Shown here piece by piece: positions 14,748-23,336 of a DNA stretch of 32,560 bases. The position numbers and the translations under genes are program-made. Under the pieces are notes generated by a model that was given only the letters and a program-made list of their open reading frames with translations, was not told the origin of the DNA and made no database searches. The DNA comes from Rhodospirillaceae bacterium (GTDB lineage Bacteria > Pseudomonadota > Alphaproteobacteria > UBA11073), in assembly GCA_003536545.1 (NCBI GenBank), contig DPZW01000045.1, positions 1 to 32,560 of the forward strand, in the 5' to 3' direction. Numbering within the stretch: position 1 is the stretch's first letter; the number at the start of each line of letters is the position of its first letter.

Positions 14748-14966
14748 TTATTTATAACGGAAAATAACGCGGCCCTTGGTCAGGTCATAAGGCGTCATTT
14801 CCACGCGCACGCGGTCACCCACCAGAATACGAATACGGTTTTTACGCATTTTACCACTGGTATGCGCGAGCAGCATATGATCATTTTCAAGTTTCACGCG
14901 GAACATGGCATTGGGCAAAAGCTCAATCACCTGGCCGTCAAATTCAATAAGATCTTCTTTGGACAT
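14748..14966 (-). CDS. infA: Translation initiation factor IF-1
   Basis: 72 residues, exact family length. It is a single S1/OB-fold domain, including MSKEDLIEFDGQVIELLPNA, MLLAHTSGKMRKNRIRILVGD and VEMTPYDLTKGRVIFRYK. IF-1 blocks the ribosomal A site during initiation and assists IF-2 and IF-3. It lies 39 bases downstream of suhB, with no strong promoter or Shine-Dalgarno apparent between them, and directly upstream of maf. This makes efp-suhB-infA-maf a plausible single transcription unit of translation-related and housekeeping genes. Confidence 0.98.
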   Translation of the reverse strand: MSKEDLIEFDGQVIELLPNAMFRVKLENDHMLLAHTSGKMRKNRIRILVGDRVRVEMTPYDLTKGRVIFRYK

Positions 14967-15005
14967 GCGTGGTTTCTAGCGGATTTAGGGGGCGGGCGGC
15001 AAGGC

Positions 15006-15809
15006 TTATTCCTTGTCGTTCAATATGGCCAGCAATTTGGCATGGATTTTGGGATTTGCGGCCAGGATATTATCCGTATAGGGCAGCTTGTCTTTTGCGC
15101 CATCATGAGTTGTCACATAGCCGCCGGCCTCCTGGACGATCAGCATACCTGCGGCGACGTCCCAGGCCTTTTGTCCGCGCTCAACAAAGGCTTCAATTTT
15201 TCCGGCAGCAACATAGGCCAGCGCGAGCGATGCACAGCCCAAGTTACGCTGAGCGGCGATATTCGCGACGATCTTTTTAAATTGCGCCTGCGGCAATCCA
15301 ACCGGACGGCGGCCTGAAAAATAGCAATGCGTATAAACAACCGCTTCATCCAATTCGCGGCGACCGGAAACGCGCAGGCGTTCCGCGTTCATATAGGCCC
15401 CTTGTCCGCGTTCTGCCCAGAACATTTCATCGTTGATGGGATTGAATACAATGCCCGCAATCGGTCTGCCTTTATAAACCAGCGCAAGCGAAATCGCCCA
15501 GAATGGAATGCCATGCATAAAGTTGGTTGTGCCATCAACAGGATCAATCACCCACACATAATCTGGATTTTTACCTTTGCGCTCGCCGCCTTCCTCGAGC
15601 AAAAAGCCGTAATCCGGGCGTGCTTTGGAAAGCTCTTCAAACAAAATTTTCTCAGATTTATAATCCGCATGCGTGACAAAATCGCCCACACCTTTTTTGG
15701 TGACCTGCAGCTTTTCAAGCTCGCCAAAATCGCGCACCAGTGCGCGACCTGCCTTTTCAACAGCGCGGACCATAACGGTCATATTCGCAGAGCGAGCAGG
15801 AGCCACCAT
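15006..15809 (-). CDS. suhB: Inositol-1-monophosphatase family protein (SuhB-like)
   Basis: 267 residues, usual length. The metal-binding motifs are present: the Glu pair in LLEEGGE (E72/E73), WVIDPVDGTTNFMHGIP (87-102, with Asp89 and Asp92) and AWDVAAGMLIVQEAGG near the C-terminus. These define Mg-dependent inositol monophosphatases. In proteobacteria SuhB also binds the Nus antitermination complex that supports rRNA transcription and processing, so a role beyond inositol phosphate hydrolysis is possible here. The ATG overlaps the efp stop by one base (TAATG), so it is translationally coupled to EF-P. It belongs to the same superfamily as the partial CysQ at 1-117, but the two are not close. 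Confidence 0.93.
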   Translation of the reverse strand: MVAPARSANMTVMVRAVEKAGRALVRDFGELEKLQVTKKGVGDFVTHADYKSEKILFEELSKARPDYGFLLEEGGERKGKNPDYVWVIDPVDGTTNFMHGIPFWAISLALVYKGRPIAGIVFNPINDEMFWAERGQGAYMNAERLRVSGRRELDEAVVYTHCYFSGRRPVGLPQAQFKKIVANIAAQRNLGCASLALAYVAAGKIEAFVERGQKAWDVAAGMLIVQEAGGYVTTHDGAKDKLPYTDNILAANPKIHAKLLAILNDKE

Positions 15810-16372
15810 TACTTTGCACGCTCAATGTAAGTGGAATCTTCCGTGCGCACGATGATTTTTACACCTGATTCAATAAACGGCGGCACCATAACCTTGACAC
15901 CATTTGATAGAATGGCGGGTTTATAGGATGACGATGCCGTCTGGCCTTTGACAACCGGCTCCGCTTCCACAACTTCTAATGTCACTGTATCCGGCAATGT
16001 TACAGATAATGGACGACCTTCATAACTTTCAATTTCAACTTCCATCCCATCTTGCAGATAGGCGGCCTGGTCCCCCATGATATCTTTAGGCACAGAAATC
16101 TGTTCGTAATCTGTTTTATTCATAAAGGTATAACCGCTGTCATCGCCGAACAGGAACGTGCATTCAATCTGGTCGAGACGGACGCGCTCCACCATTTCCT
16201 GGGTGCGAAAACGGAATTCCATTTTATTGCCGGTACGGACATCGCGCATGACAAGCTGGGACACAGATGCCCCCTTGCCCGGCTGGTTAATCTCGTTCTT
16301 CACGACGACCATTAATTTGCCTTCATGCTCAACCACGTTGCCGCCGCGAAGGGTAATTGCTGCTACTTTCAT
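15809..16372 (-). CDS. efp: Elongation factor P
   Basis: 187 residues, standard for EF-P: an N-terminal KOW-like domain and two OB folds ending VKIIVRTEDSTYIERAK. EF-P enters the ribosomal E site and rescues stalls at polyproline. The modified loop reads NQPGKGAS with Lys33 in the position of E. coli Lys34, the residue that receives beta-lysine. The matching modification enzyme epmA starts 45 bases away on the opposite strand, so the lysylation type of EF-P is strongly indicated. A GAGAG Shine-Dalgarno precedes the ATG. Proteins of the efflux cluster carry Pro-rich tails, which would be natural EF-P clients. Confidence 0.98.
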   Translation of the reverse strand: MKVAAITLRGGNVVEHEGKLMVVVKNEINQPGKGASVSQLVMRDVRTGNKMEFRFRTQEMVERVRLDQIECTFLFGDDSGYTFMNKTDYEQISVPKDIMGDQAAYLQDGMEVEIESYEGRPLSVTLPDTVTLEVVEAEPVVKGQTASSSYKPAILSNGVKVMVPPFIESGVKIIVRTEDSTYIERAK

Positions 16373-16417
16373 AGGACTCTCTTGTGTTTTTCTATCCGTG
16401 GCTTAATAGCAGTAGGC

Positions 16418-17437
16418 ATGGCCTGGTGGCAACCACATTCATTCCAGCCCCGCCTGCCCCTTTTAAAATTGCGGCAGCAGGTTATCAGCGCGACTCGTGC
16501 CTATTTTGATAGTTGCGGCTTCCATGAAGTTGAGACCCCCGCCCTGCAGACCTCACCCGGGCTGGAGCCGCATATTATGGCCTTCCACACGGTTTTGGAA
16601 AATCACGACGGTTCGCCGCGCCAGAAAATGTATCTGCACACCTCGCCAGAATTTGCGATGAAGAAATTATTGGTGGCCGGTGCAGGTAATATTTATCAGA
16701 TTTGCAACACGTTTCGGAACCGCGAAAATTCGCCCACACATAGCCCGGAATTTTCAATGATTGAATGGTACCGCACCGGCGCGAATTATTGGGCAATCAT
16801 GGATGATTGCGTGCAACTTTTGCGCGGTGTTGCGACGGCGTGCAAGATTCAGCTGTACCGCTATAAAGGAAAAATCAGCAATCCGTTTTCCGTGTGGCAG
16901 GTAATTTCTGTGGCAGATGCCTTTCGGCAATATTGTAAAATTAATTTGCTTGATACCGTGGGGGATGCCGCTGCCTTGCGTGCCGAAGCCACGCGCATTG
17001 GCGTGCGCACCGATGACGGCGATAATTGGGATGATATTTTCTTCCGCATTATGGGTGAACGTATTGAGCCTTATCTGGGCACACCTGCGCCGACCCTGCT
17101 TTATGATTACCCGGCGCATATGGCCGCACTTTCAAAAATCAAGGAGTCTGATCCGCGCGTGGCCGAGCGCGTTGAAGTATATGTCTGCGGTTTGGAGCTC
17201 GCGAATGGATTCAGCGAATTGACGAATGCCGCGCAGCAGCGTGCGCGTTTTGAAGCGGATATGGATTACAAAGAGCAGACCTACGGCTTCCGCTATCCGA
17301 TTGATGAGGATTTTATCGCCGCACTGGAAACCGGATTACCTGAATGCAGCGGCATCGCATTGGGCATGGACCGCCTAGTGATGCTGGCCACGGGAGCAGA
17401 AAATATCAATGATATTTTATGGGCTCCGGTGGCGTAA
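16418..17437 (+). CDS. epmA: EF-P beta-lysine ligase EpmA (PoxA/GenX)
   Basis: 339 residues from ATG 16418. The longer open frame from 16325 would run through the efp start and lacks family similarity. It is a stand-alone class II lysyl-tRNA-synthetase catalytic core without the anticodon-binding domain. Motif 1 region is FHEVETPALQTSPGLEPHI, motif 2 FRNRENSPTHSPEFSMIEWY and motif 3 SGIALGMDRLVMLATG. The enzyme activates (R)-beta-lysine with ATP and joins it to the conserved EF-P lysine. It is divergent from efp, so the two genes share a 45-base regulatory interval. EpmB, the 2,3-aminomutase that supplies beta-lysine, is not in the window. The 3' end overlaps ctaA by 21 bases, convergently. 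Confidence 0.96.
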   Translation: MAWWQPHSFQPRLPLLKLRQQVISATRAYFDSCGFHEVETPALQTSPGLEPHIMAFHTVLENHDGSPRQKMYLHTSPEFAMKKLLVAGAGNIYQICNTFRNRENSPTHSPEFSMIEWYRTGANYWAIMDDCVQLLRGVATACKIQLYRYKGKISNPFSVWQVISVADAFRQYCKINLLDTVGDAAALRAEATRIGVRTDDGDNWDDIFFRIMGERIEPYLGTPAPTLLYDYPAHMAALSKIKESDPRVAERVEVYVCGLELANGFSELTNAAQQRARFEADMDYKEQTYGFRYPIDEDFIAALETGLPECSGIALGMDRLVMLATGAENINDILWAPVA

Positions 17438-18463
17438 CTGCTGCAACCACATGACCAATAATCCAATCAACACAAACGCGCCTGCCTGGTGCGTGACGGC
17501 AACATGCAAATGCACCTGCGTTAAAAGAGTGATAATCCCCAACAAGACCTGCAGAATTCCCATCGCCGCAATCGCATAGCCAGTACGTGCCGCAGGAATT
17601 TTACGCACAAACGTCATGACGCCGATTGCGATACACATTAATACTGCCAGATACGCCAGCATCCGGTGAATAAACTGCACCGCGCCGTGATTTTCAAAAA
17701 AATTCAGCCATGCGGGCGACAGATGCCAGAAATCCGGCGGCGAAAAATACCCGTCCATGGACGGCCAGGTGTTATATAATAATCCCGCATCCAGCCCGGC
17801 AACGAACGCACCCCAAATGACTGTGAGCAGGACAACACACAAAGTTGCAATGCTATGCTTCTGCAGCGGGGTCATTTTCGGTTTTTCTAATGCTATTTGC
17901 CGTAACCCCCGGCGAATGGAAATCGCCAGCCACAAGGCCCAGATATAGATCAATACCGCCAAAAATAGGTGCGCAGCCAGGCGGTAATGCGATACGGCAG
18001 GATCATCCACCAATCCACTTTTTACCATCAGCCACCCCATCAACCCCTGCGCGCCGCCAAGCAGCAGCAGGCCGATCAACGGTTTTTTATAATTCACCGG
18101 GATCTGTTTGCGCAGCCAGAACCACACAAGGCCCGCCGCATAAACCAGACCAATCAACCTGCCCCATTGCCTGTGCACCCATTCCCACCAGAAAATATTT
18201 TTGAATTCCGCCAGCGTCATATGCTGGTTCACTTTCTGAAATTGCGGACTGGATTGATAGGTTTGGAATTCCTGTTGCCAGTCCATTTCCGTCATCGGCG
18301 GAATTGCGCCTGAAATTGGTTTCCATTCCACAATCGACAGGCCGGATTCCGTCAGGCGCGTGGCCGCGCCGATAACGGCCATGATCAATACCATGGCGGC
18401 AATTAAAAACAGAAAGTTGGACAGGGATTTATTTTGCACAGCGCAGTCATAGCGCGATTGCAT
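17417..18463 (-). CDS. ctaA: Heme A synthase (CtaA/COX15)
   Basis: 348 residues from ATG 18463; an ATG at 18514 would overlap the upstream GGDEF gene and is less likely. The protein has about eight membrane helices and the family's conserved histidines in WEWVHRQWGRLIG, VSHYRLAAHLFLA, VQFIHRMLAYLA and VTHQAGAFVL, which ligate heme substrate and cofactor. The opening MAVIGAATRLTESGLSIVEWKPISG is diagnostic for the COX15-type enzyme. It hydroxylates the C8 methyl of heme O to make heme A for aa3-type cytochrome oxidase, implying aerobic respiration. Other ctaB/ctaC genes are absent from the window. It starts 22 bases after the GGDEF gene, in the same direction. Confidence 0.95.
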   Translation of the reverse strand: MQSRYDCAVQNKSLSNFLFLIAAMVLIMAVIGAATRLTESGLSIVEWKPISGAIPPMTEMDWQQEFQTYQSSPQFQKVNQHMTLAEFKNIFWWEWVHRQWGRLIGLVYAAGLVWFWLRKQIPVNYKKPLIGLLLLGGAQGLMGWLMVKSGLVDDPAVSHYRLAAHLFLAVLIYIWALWLAISIRRGLRQIALEKPKMTPLQKHSIATLCVVLLTVIWGAFVAGLDAGLLYNTWPSMDGYFSPPDFWHLSPAWLNFFENHGAVQFIHRMLAYLAVLMCIAIGVMTFVRKIPAARTGYAIAAMGILQVLLGIITLLTQVHLHVAVTHQAGAFVLIGLLVMWLQQLRHRSP

Positions 18464-18485
18464 CGGCGCAACAATATCCCGGCAG

Positions 18486-19340
18486 CTAGGATTGGAGGCC
18501 GCCCAATGCTGCATCCTGTGCGCGGGATTCCATCACCGCACCAGAAACCGGCCCGCCATAAACATAGATGGTGTCCGTTTTCCTTGTGGTTTTGTGCCAC
18601 AAACAGCTGCGGGCGCGGCCCGTGTTTTTCGCTTCATAGGATGCCCCATCTGCTCCATCAAATAAAAATTTGTGCATTTGGGTGCTTTTGCTTGTCAGAC
18701 TATCATTGCCAAATTCTGAAATAAATTTTTCCAGTTCATACCAGGAAATAAAATCAATCCCCATCGACATGCTCATGGGCCAGCTTCGCCCCTCACCCAG
18801 CTCATACACGCCACACACACGCTCCTGAATCCGGCATGAAACTTCGTATATATTCATATTATCTTTGCGTGGCATCGGCAGAATAAGCAAAAACTCTTCT
18901 CCGCCATGGCGCGCCACCAGATCCGTTTCTATGCCATAGCCGTCATATTGGCGACGGTTCTGATGGTTATCAGGATCTGCCTTGCTGCGCACAGACCCAC
19001 CCAGCCGCCGTGCAAATTCCGTCAGTGCCGCATCACCCGCATCATGCCCCATGGTATCGTTAATAGATTTGAATTTATCAATGTCACAGGCAATGATCAA
19101 AAATCCATCGGCAATCCCAAAATGACGACCATGCTGATGAACAGTAGATAATATGCCATCAATATAGGCCGCAGTGGCATGCCGGTTGGGCAGGCCTGTC
19201 AGCTCATCCGACAGAGCCATGTTGCGATAATGTTCCGACAATTCTCGGAAAAATTTAGCGGATTCTAAAAGTTGCGGGATTGTCTTCGCATTGCGCGCGA
19301 ATTCGCTTTCAGAATCATAAATATGAAAATTGTCTGGCAT
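18486..19340 (-). CDS. GGDEF-domain diguanylate cyclase-like protein A
   Basis: 284 residues, probably cytoplasmic (no membrane segment). A helical N-terminus of about 40 residues precedes a GGDEF domain beginning DELTGLPNRHA. It has the metal-binding aspartate in IIACDIDKFKSINDTMGHDAGD and an intact active-site motif RHGGEEF (GGEEF at 146-150). The end is ADGASYEAKNTGRAR. Between the Asn-Asp helix and GGEEF there is an insertion rich in Asp, Asn, Arg and Gly (about 116-138). The inhibitory RxxD site is missing: the four residues at that position are IETD. A 40-residue tail follows the domain. It probably makes cyclic di-GMP but escapes product inhibition, which is inference. It is tandem with a second GGDEF gene upstream. 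Confidence 0.88.
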   Translation of the reverse strand: MPDNFHIYDSESEFARNAKTIPQLLESAKFFRELSEHYRNMALSDELTGLPNRHATAAYIDGILSTVHQHGRHFGIADGFLIIACDIDKFKSINDTMGHDAGDAALTEFARRLGGSVRSKADPDNHQNRRQYDGYGIETDLVARHGGEEFLLILPMPRKDNMNIYEVSCRIQERVCGVYELGEGRSWPMSMSMGIDFISWYELEKFISEFGNDSLTSKSTQMHKFLFDGADGASYEAKNTGRARSCLWHKTTRKTDTIYVYGGPVSGAVMESRAQDAALGGLQS

Positions 19341-19435
19341 GTGCGAAGTTTAATATGCTTTTAGAGCAATATTATTAATTCTCGCAGGGATTCGTTACTA
19401 AAGTGTGAAATTGCAAGCCAAGCGTGAGTTACAAA

Positions 19436-20335
19436 TTAAGCCACCAGATCACGCGGTGTAATCTTAATATTCACACCACCCGGCATTTTTCCCTCACCTT
19501 TTGGATGCATATAAATAATTTTATTGGTTTGGTCTGGTAATCTGAGGGCTACACGGCTGCGGCCATTATCTTTGGCACAGTATAATGCTGCATCCGAACA
19601 ATTATTTAGATCACTCAACCAGTCATCGGGCTCACCAGAAAATACAGCGGATAATTCATCAGGTTGAACGACTGCAACACCGATAGACGCTGTCTTTGAC
19701 ACAAAAAGCTTTATGGTTTGGCCATTTTTTTCATGGCTCAGATCATAAGGATCATCCGACAATGCATCACAAATACGCTTCCCGATTTTCGCAGCAACCT
19801 GATAAGGATTATCAGTTTCACCCAAAGGAAGAATGATCAGGGATTCCTCGCCGCCGTAGCGGATGCTGGCACCCACAGTTTGTGGTGGGTTATCATTGCT
19901 ATAATCTGGCGACACATCAGCATCCAATGGAAGACCATTCTCTTCCAAAGCTGCCAGAAAAGCTTCCATTTTATTTTCACGCTTTGGGTGACTTACCGTG
20001 TGTTTAAAGCCACGCGTCATATTTGCAATTCTCGCAGAGGCTTCTTTCAGGAAAATATCGCCTACTTTATGACCGTAAGCATCATTTACCTGTTTAAAAT
20101 GATCCATATCAACACTGATAACAACAACGGCACCTACATCGTCCAGATGGGCCGCCATGGTTTGGAGATACAAGGCAGCCCCGTCTCGGCTCATTAGGCG
20201 GGTAAGCCTATCCCTGTATAATTTTATCTGAAGATCATGAATCTTCTGTCGATTTGAGCGGTGCTGCGCTAGTAGATCTGCCACGCTGTGCACTTCAGGG
20301 GGTTGATCCGGATCTAGTATCTTTGGGTTTGCCAT
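19436..20335 (-). CDS. GGDEF-domain protein B with altered GGEES motif
   Basis: 299 residues from ATG 20335; a TTG at 20380 would add 15 residues without support. A helical N-terminus leads into a GGDEF domain: RDRLTRLMSRDGA, then VVISVDMDHFKQVNDAYGHKVGD. An insertion of about 50 residues (about 106-155, with HPKRENKMEAF and DVSPDYSNDNP) follows. The active-site motif reads RYGGEES at 159-165, the last residue being Ser where the family has Phe. The domain ends SDAALYCAKDNGRSR, and a 35-residue basic tail follows. No RxxD inhibitory site is visible. Gly-Gly-Glu-Glu is retained, so some activity is possible. The aromatic loss and large loop suggest a diverged cyclase or a c-di-GMP/GTP-binding regulator. 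Confidence 0.85.
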   Translation of the reverse strand: MANPKILDPDQPPEVHSVADLLAQHRSNRQKIHDLQIKLYRDRLTRLMSRDGAALYLQTMAAHLDDVGAVVVISVDMDHFKQVNDAYGHKVGDIFLKEASARIANMTRGFKHTVSHPKRENKMEAFLAALEENGLPLDADVSPDYSNDNPPQTVGASIRYGGEESLIILPLGETDNPYQVAAKIGKRICDALSDDPYDLSHEKNGQTIKLFVSKTASIGVAVVQPDELSAVFSGEPDDWLSDLNNCSDAALYCAKDNGRSRVALRLPDQTNKIIYMHPKGEGKMPGGVNIKITPRDLVA

Positions 20336-20419
20336 GCTCAGTAACTTTTGTATTTTGATGCGTAAATGCAAAATTATCAAAAATTAGCGCATTTTTAAAG
20401 GAATTAATTACTTTCAGCC

Positions 20420-22240
20420 CTATTCATCCCCCATGCGCAGAGCTGCGATAAAGGCGGATTGGGGGATATCGATATTGCCGATCTGGCGCATGCGCTTTTT
20501 ACCCTCTTTTTGCTTTTCCAGCAGCTTTTTCTTACGGGAAATATCGCCGCCGTAACATTTGGCCGTCACGTCTTTCCGCATCGCTGAAACCGTCTCCCGG
20601 GCAATTACCCGGCCACCAATAGCGGCCTGGATGGCAATCTTAAACAATTGCTTTGGAATTAAATCTTTTAATCTTTCGCATAACTGCCTGCCGCGCCGCT
20701 CAGCCTGAGACTGGTGCACCATCATGGAAAGGGCGTCCACAGGGTCGCCATTGACCAGAATGGCCATTTTGACCAGATCCCCCTCGCGGTATTCATCTAG
20801 CGTATAGTCAAAGCTGGCATAGCCGCGGGAGATGGATTTCAGGCGGTCATAGAAATCAAAAACCACCTCGTTCAGCGGCAGCATATAGACCAGCATCATC
20901 CGGTTGCCGACATAGTTCATCTCCACCTGCTCGCCCCTGCGCTCCTCGCACAGTTGCAGGAGACCCCCCAGATATTCCTGGGGGCATAGAATAGTCGCTT
21001 TGATCCATGGTTCTTCAATAAATTTGATGAGCGTGACGTCCGGGAAATCCGCCGGATTATAAAGCTCAATCATTTTGTCTTTATCGACCCCGCCGCCCAT
21101 ATGCAGGCGGTAAACCACAGAAGGTGCAGTGGCGATCAGATCCAGATTAAATTCGCGCTCCAGGCGTTCCTGGATAATCTCCATATGCAAAAGGCCCAAA
21201 AAGCCGCAGCGAAAACCCATCCCCAACGCAGCCGAAGATTCCTGTTCATAATGAAAGCTGGCGTCATTGAGCTTCAGTTTACCCAGGCTCTCGCGCAGCT
21301 TTTCAAACTCACTGCTATCAGTTGGGAAGAGTGAGCAGAAAACAACTGGGATTGATGGCTTAAATCCAGCCAAAGGCTCCGCCGCCGGCGCGCGGTCCAG
21401 CGTGATGGTATCGCCAACCTTGGTAAAGGAAATATCCTTTACGCCCGCAGTGATGAAACCCATTTCACCTGGGCCCAATACGCCTGTCATTACCGGTTTG
21501 GGCGTAAAAATTCCCACGCGGTCTGTTTCATAGGCCATACCCGCGGCCATAAAGCGCACTTTTTGTCCGGTCTTGAGTTCACCATCCACCACGCGCACCA
21601 AAATCATCACGCCCAGATATGAATCATACCAGCTGTCAACGAGGAGTGCTTTTAGTGGGGCATTCCGGTCGCCTTTAGGGGGCGGCAGAACGGTCACAAT
21701 CTTCTCCAGTAATTCATCGATGCCGATGCCTGATTTGGCGGAAATTTCGGCAGCATTCGAACAATCAATGCCGATCACTTCTTCGATCTGCTCTTTCACG
21801 CGCTCAGGCTCGGCTGCAGGCAAATCAATCTTGTTGATGACGGGTAAAATTTCATGATTGTTATCGATGGCCTGATACACATTTGCCAGTGTCTGTGCTT
21901 CTACGCCCTGCGTGGAATCTACCACGAGCAGCGAGCCTTCACAGGCCGCGAGGCTACGTGATACTTCGTAAGCGAAATCCACATGACCGGGTGTATCCAT
22001 CAGGTTCAATTGATATTCAATGCCGTCTTTAGCCTTATAGGCCAGGCGGACGGTTTGCGCCTTGATCGTGATGCCGCGCTCACGTTCAATGTCCATACTG
22101 TCCAGAACCTGCGCTTTCATCTCGCGCTCTTCCAGTCCGCCACATTTTTGAATCAGGCGATCGGCCAACGTGGATTTGCCATGGTCAATATGGGCAATAA
22201 TTGAAAAATTACGGATGCGGGATAAAGTTTCAGCCGACAT
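20420..22240 (-). CDS. lepA: Elongation factor 4 (LepA)
   Basis: 606 residues, normal for EF4. G-motifs are AHIDHGKST (16-24), RGITIKAQTV, DTPGHVDF and NKIDLPAA, followed by domain 2, the EF-G-like domains and the EF4-specific C-terminal domain (SRKKKLLEKQKEGKKRMRQIG). This ribosomal GTPase acts on translating or assembling ribosomes and becomes important under ionic, cold or acid stress. It is the last gene of a run tRNA-Trp, secE, nusG, nfeD, lepA, starting 3 bases after the nfeD stop. No convincing terminator follows its stop. In many bacteria lepA pairs with lepB, which is not here. Confidence 0.98.
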   Translation of the reverse strand: MSAETLSRIRNFSIIAHIDHGKSTLADRLIQKCGGLEEREMKAQVLDSMDIERERGITIKAQTVRLAYKAKDGIEYQLNLMDTPGHVDFAYEVSRSLAACEGSLLVVDSTQGVEAQTLANVYQAIDNNHEILPVINKIDLPAAEPERVKEQIEEVIGIDCSNAAEISAKSGIGIDELLEKIVTVLPPPKGDRNAPLKALLVDSWYDSYLGVMILVRVVDGELKTGQKVRFMAAGMAYETDRVGIFTPKPVMTGVLGPGEMGFITAGVKDISFTKVGDTITLDRAPAAEPLAGFKPSIPVVFCSLFPTDSSEFEKLRESLGKLKLNDASFHYEQESSAALGMGFRCGFLGLLHMEIIQERLEREFNLDLIATAPSVVYRLHMGGGVDKDKMIELYNPADFPDVTLIKFIEEPWIKATILCPQEYLGGLLQLCEERRGEQVEMNYVGNRMMLVYMLPLNEVVFDFYDRLKSISRGYASFDYTLDEYREGDLVKMAILVNGDPVDALSMMVHQSQAERRGRQLCERLKDLIPKQLFKIAIQAAIGGRVIARETVSAMRKDVTAKCYGGDISRKKKLLEKQKEGKKRMRQIGNIDIPQSAFIAALRMGDE

Positions 22241-22243
22241 TGG

Positions 22244-22717
22244 TTAAACTTGAATAACCTTTGCGACCAGTGTCGTGCCATCAAAGGCGGTGACTTCCAG
22301 AACCTGTCCCGCCAGAATTCCCCCGCCACCTTCGCGGCGTACGGGCCATTCAATGCCGTCGATCTGGATGCGCGACATCCCGTCTGCACCGTCCATTAAG
22401 GCCGCACCGCGGCGACCCACCATACGGCCTGCACGGTTATTTAGATTGGGGGCATCCGTATTACCATCTGACAGACGCACATAGCGGCGACCGATTAATA
22501 ATAACAGCAGGCTAACCGCAACGAAAAACAAAATTGCCGTGGGCCATTCCATTGCAGGAAACAGCATCAACATGCCGCCTGTGGCGAACGCTGCGAGGCC
22601 AGGCCACAACAGCCAGTTCGACGGGATCATCATTTCCACCAAAAGCAACAGCAATGCGATTGCCCACCAGGCGTATGCACCGCCTGATAAGATAGAAGAA
22701 ACGAGTTCCGGCAACAT
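22244..22717 (-). CDS. nfeD: NfeD-family membrane protein (short form)
   Basis: 157 residues. Three closely spaced hydrophobic segments lie at about 15-34, 36-54 and 60-78, followed by a cytoplasmic OB-fold: GRMVGRRGAALMDGADGMSRIQIDGIEWPVRREGG and the closing VLEVTAFDGTTLVAKVIQV. This is the short NfeD form, which usually works with a SPFH/stomatin-like protein in membrane microdomain or protein quality-control complexes. No stomatin gene is adjacent, which is unusual for the family; it sits between nusG (2-base gap) and lepA (3-base gap). That tight spacing implies co-expression with the transcription and translation genes. Confidence 0.88.
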   Translation of the reverse strand: MLPELVSSILSGGAYAWWAIALLLLLVEMMIPSNWLLWPGLAAFATGGMLMLFPAMEWPTAILFFVAVSLLLLLIGRRYVRLSDGNTDAPNLNNRAGRMVGRRGAALMDGADGMSRIQIDGIEWPVRREGGGGILAGQVLEVTAFDGTTLVAKVIQV

Positions 22718-22719
22718 CT

Positions 22720-23316
22720 CTAACCCTTTTCAACCTGTGCGTATTCCAGTTCAACCGGCGTTGCGCGGCCAAAGATGGATACGGAAACCTTGAGGCGTTG
22801 GCGCGCTTCATCCACTTCTTCAACCGTCCCATTAAAGCTGTTGAACGGACCATCCGTGACGCGGACACTGTCGCCAATATCGTAAGTAATGAGGCTGCGC
22901 GGTTTTTTCTCACCATCTGTGCCGCCTTTGCCCTGGGCAATCAGACGCTGCGCTTCTTTGGTGGTAATCGGTGTGGGTTTTTTACCTGCACCGAGGAAAC
23001 CCGTGACGCGATCCGTGGATTTTACCAAGTGCCATGCATCATCTGTCATTTCCATTTGTACCAGCACATAGCCTGGCATGAATTTCTTTTCGACCTGTTT
23101 GCGCTGGCCGCGTTTAATTTCAATCACTTCTTCAGTTGGAATTAAAATCTGGCCAAATTGGTTACCGATTTTTTGCTTGGCCGCTTTTTCACGAATGGTT
23201 TGTGACACGCGGTTTTCAAAGCCAGAAAACACATGGATCACATACCAACGCCAATTGGGATTCTCCGGGGCCCCAACTTCAGCTTCGGTTTTAACTTCTT
23301 CTGCAACTTCAGACAT
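22720..23316 (-). CDS. nusG: Transcription termination/antitermination factor NusG
   Basis: 198 residues. The NGN domain includes WRWYVIHVFSGFENRVSQTI and FMPGYVLVQMEMTDDAWHLVKST, and the C-terminal KOW domain is DIGDSVRVTDGPFNSFNGTVEEVD. NusG binds RNA polymerase, suppresses pausing and couples transcription to the leading ribosome or Rho. A 20-residue acidic N-terminal extension (MSEVAEEVKTEAEVGAPENP) precedes the domain. It follows secE as in most bacteria, but the next gene is nfeD; rplK/rplA, the usual partners, are not here. Confidence 0.97.
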   Translation of the reverse strand: MSEVAEEVKTEAEVGAPENPNWRWYVIHVFSGFENRVSQTIREKAAKQKIGNQFGQILIPTEEVIEIKRGQRKQVEKKFMPGYVLVQMEMTDDAWHLVKSTDRVTGFLGAGKKPTPITTKEAQRLIAQGKGGTDGEKKPRSLITYDIGDSVRVTDGPFNSFNGTVEEVDEARQRLKVSVSIFGRATPVELEYAQVEKG

Positions 23317-23336
23317 TTTTTCTTCTCCTAAAATCT

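Noticed and set aside
16325..16417. 31-residue N-terminal extension of EpmA
   Set aside because: It overlaps the start of efp on the other strand and has no similarity to class II synthetase N-termini.
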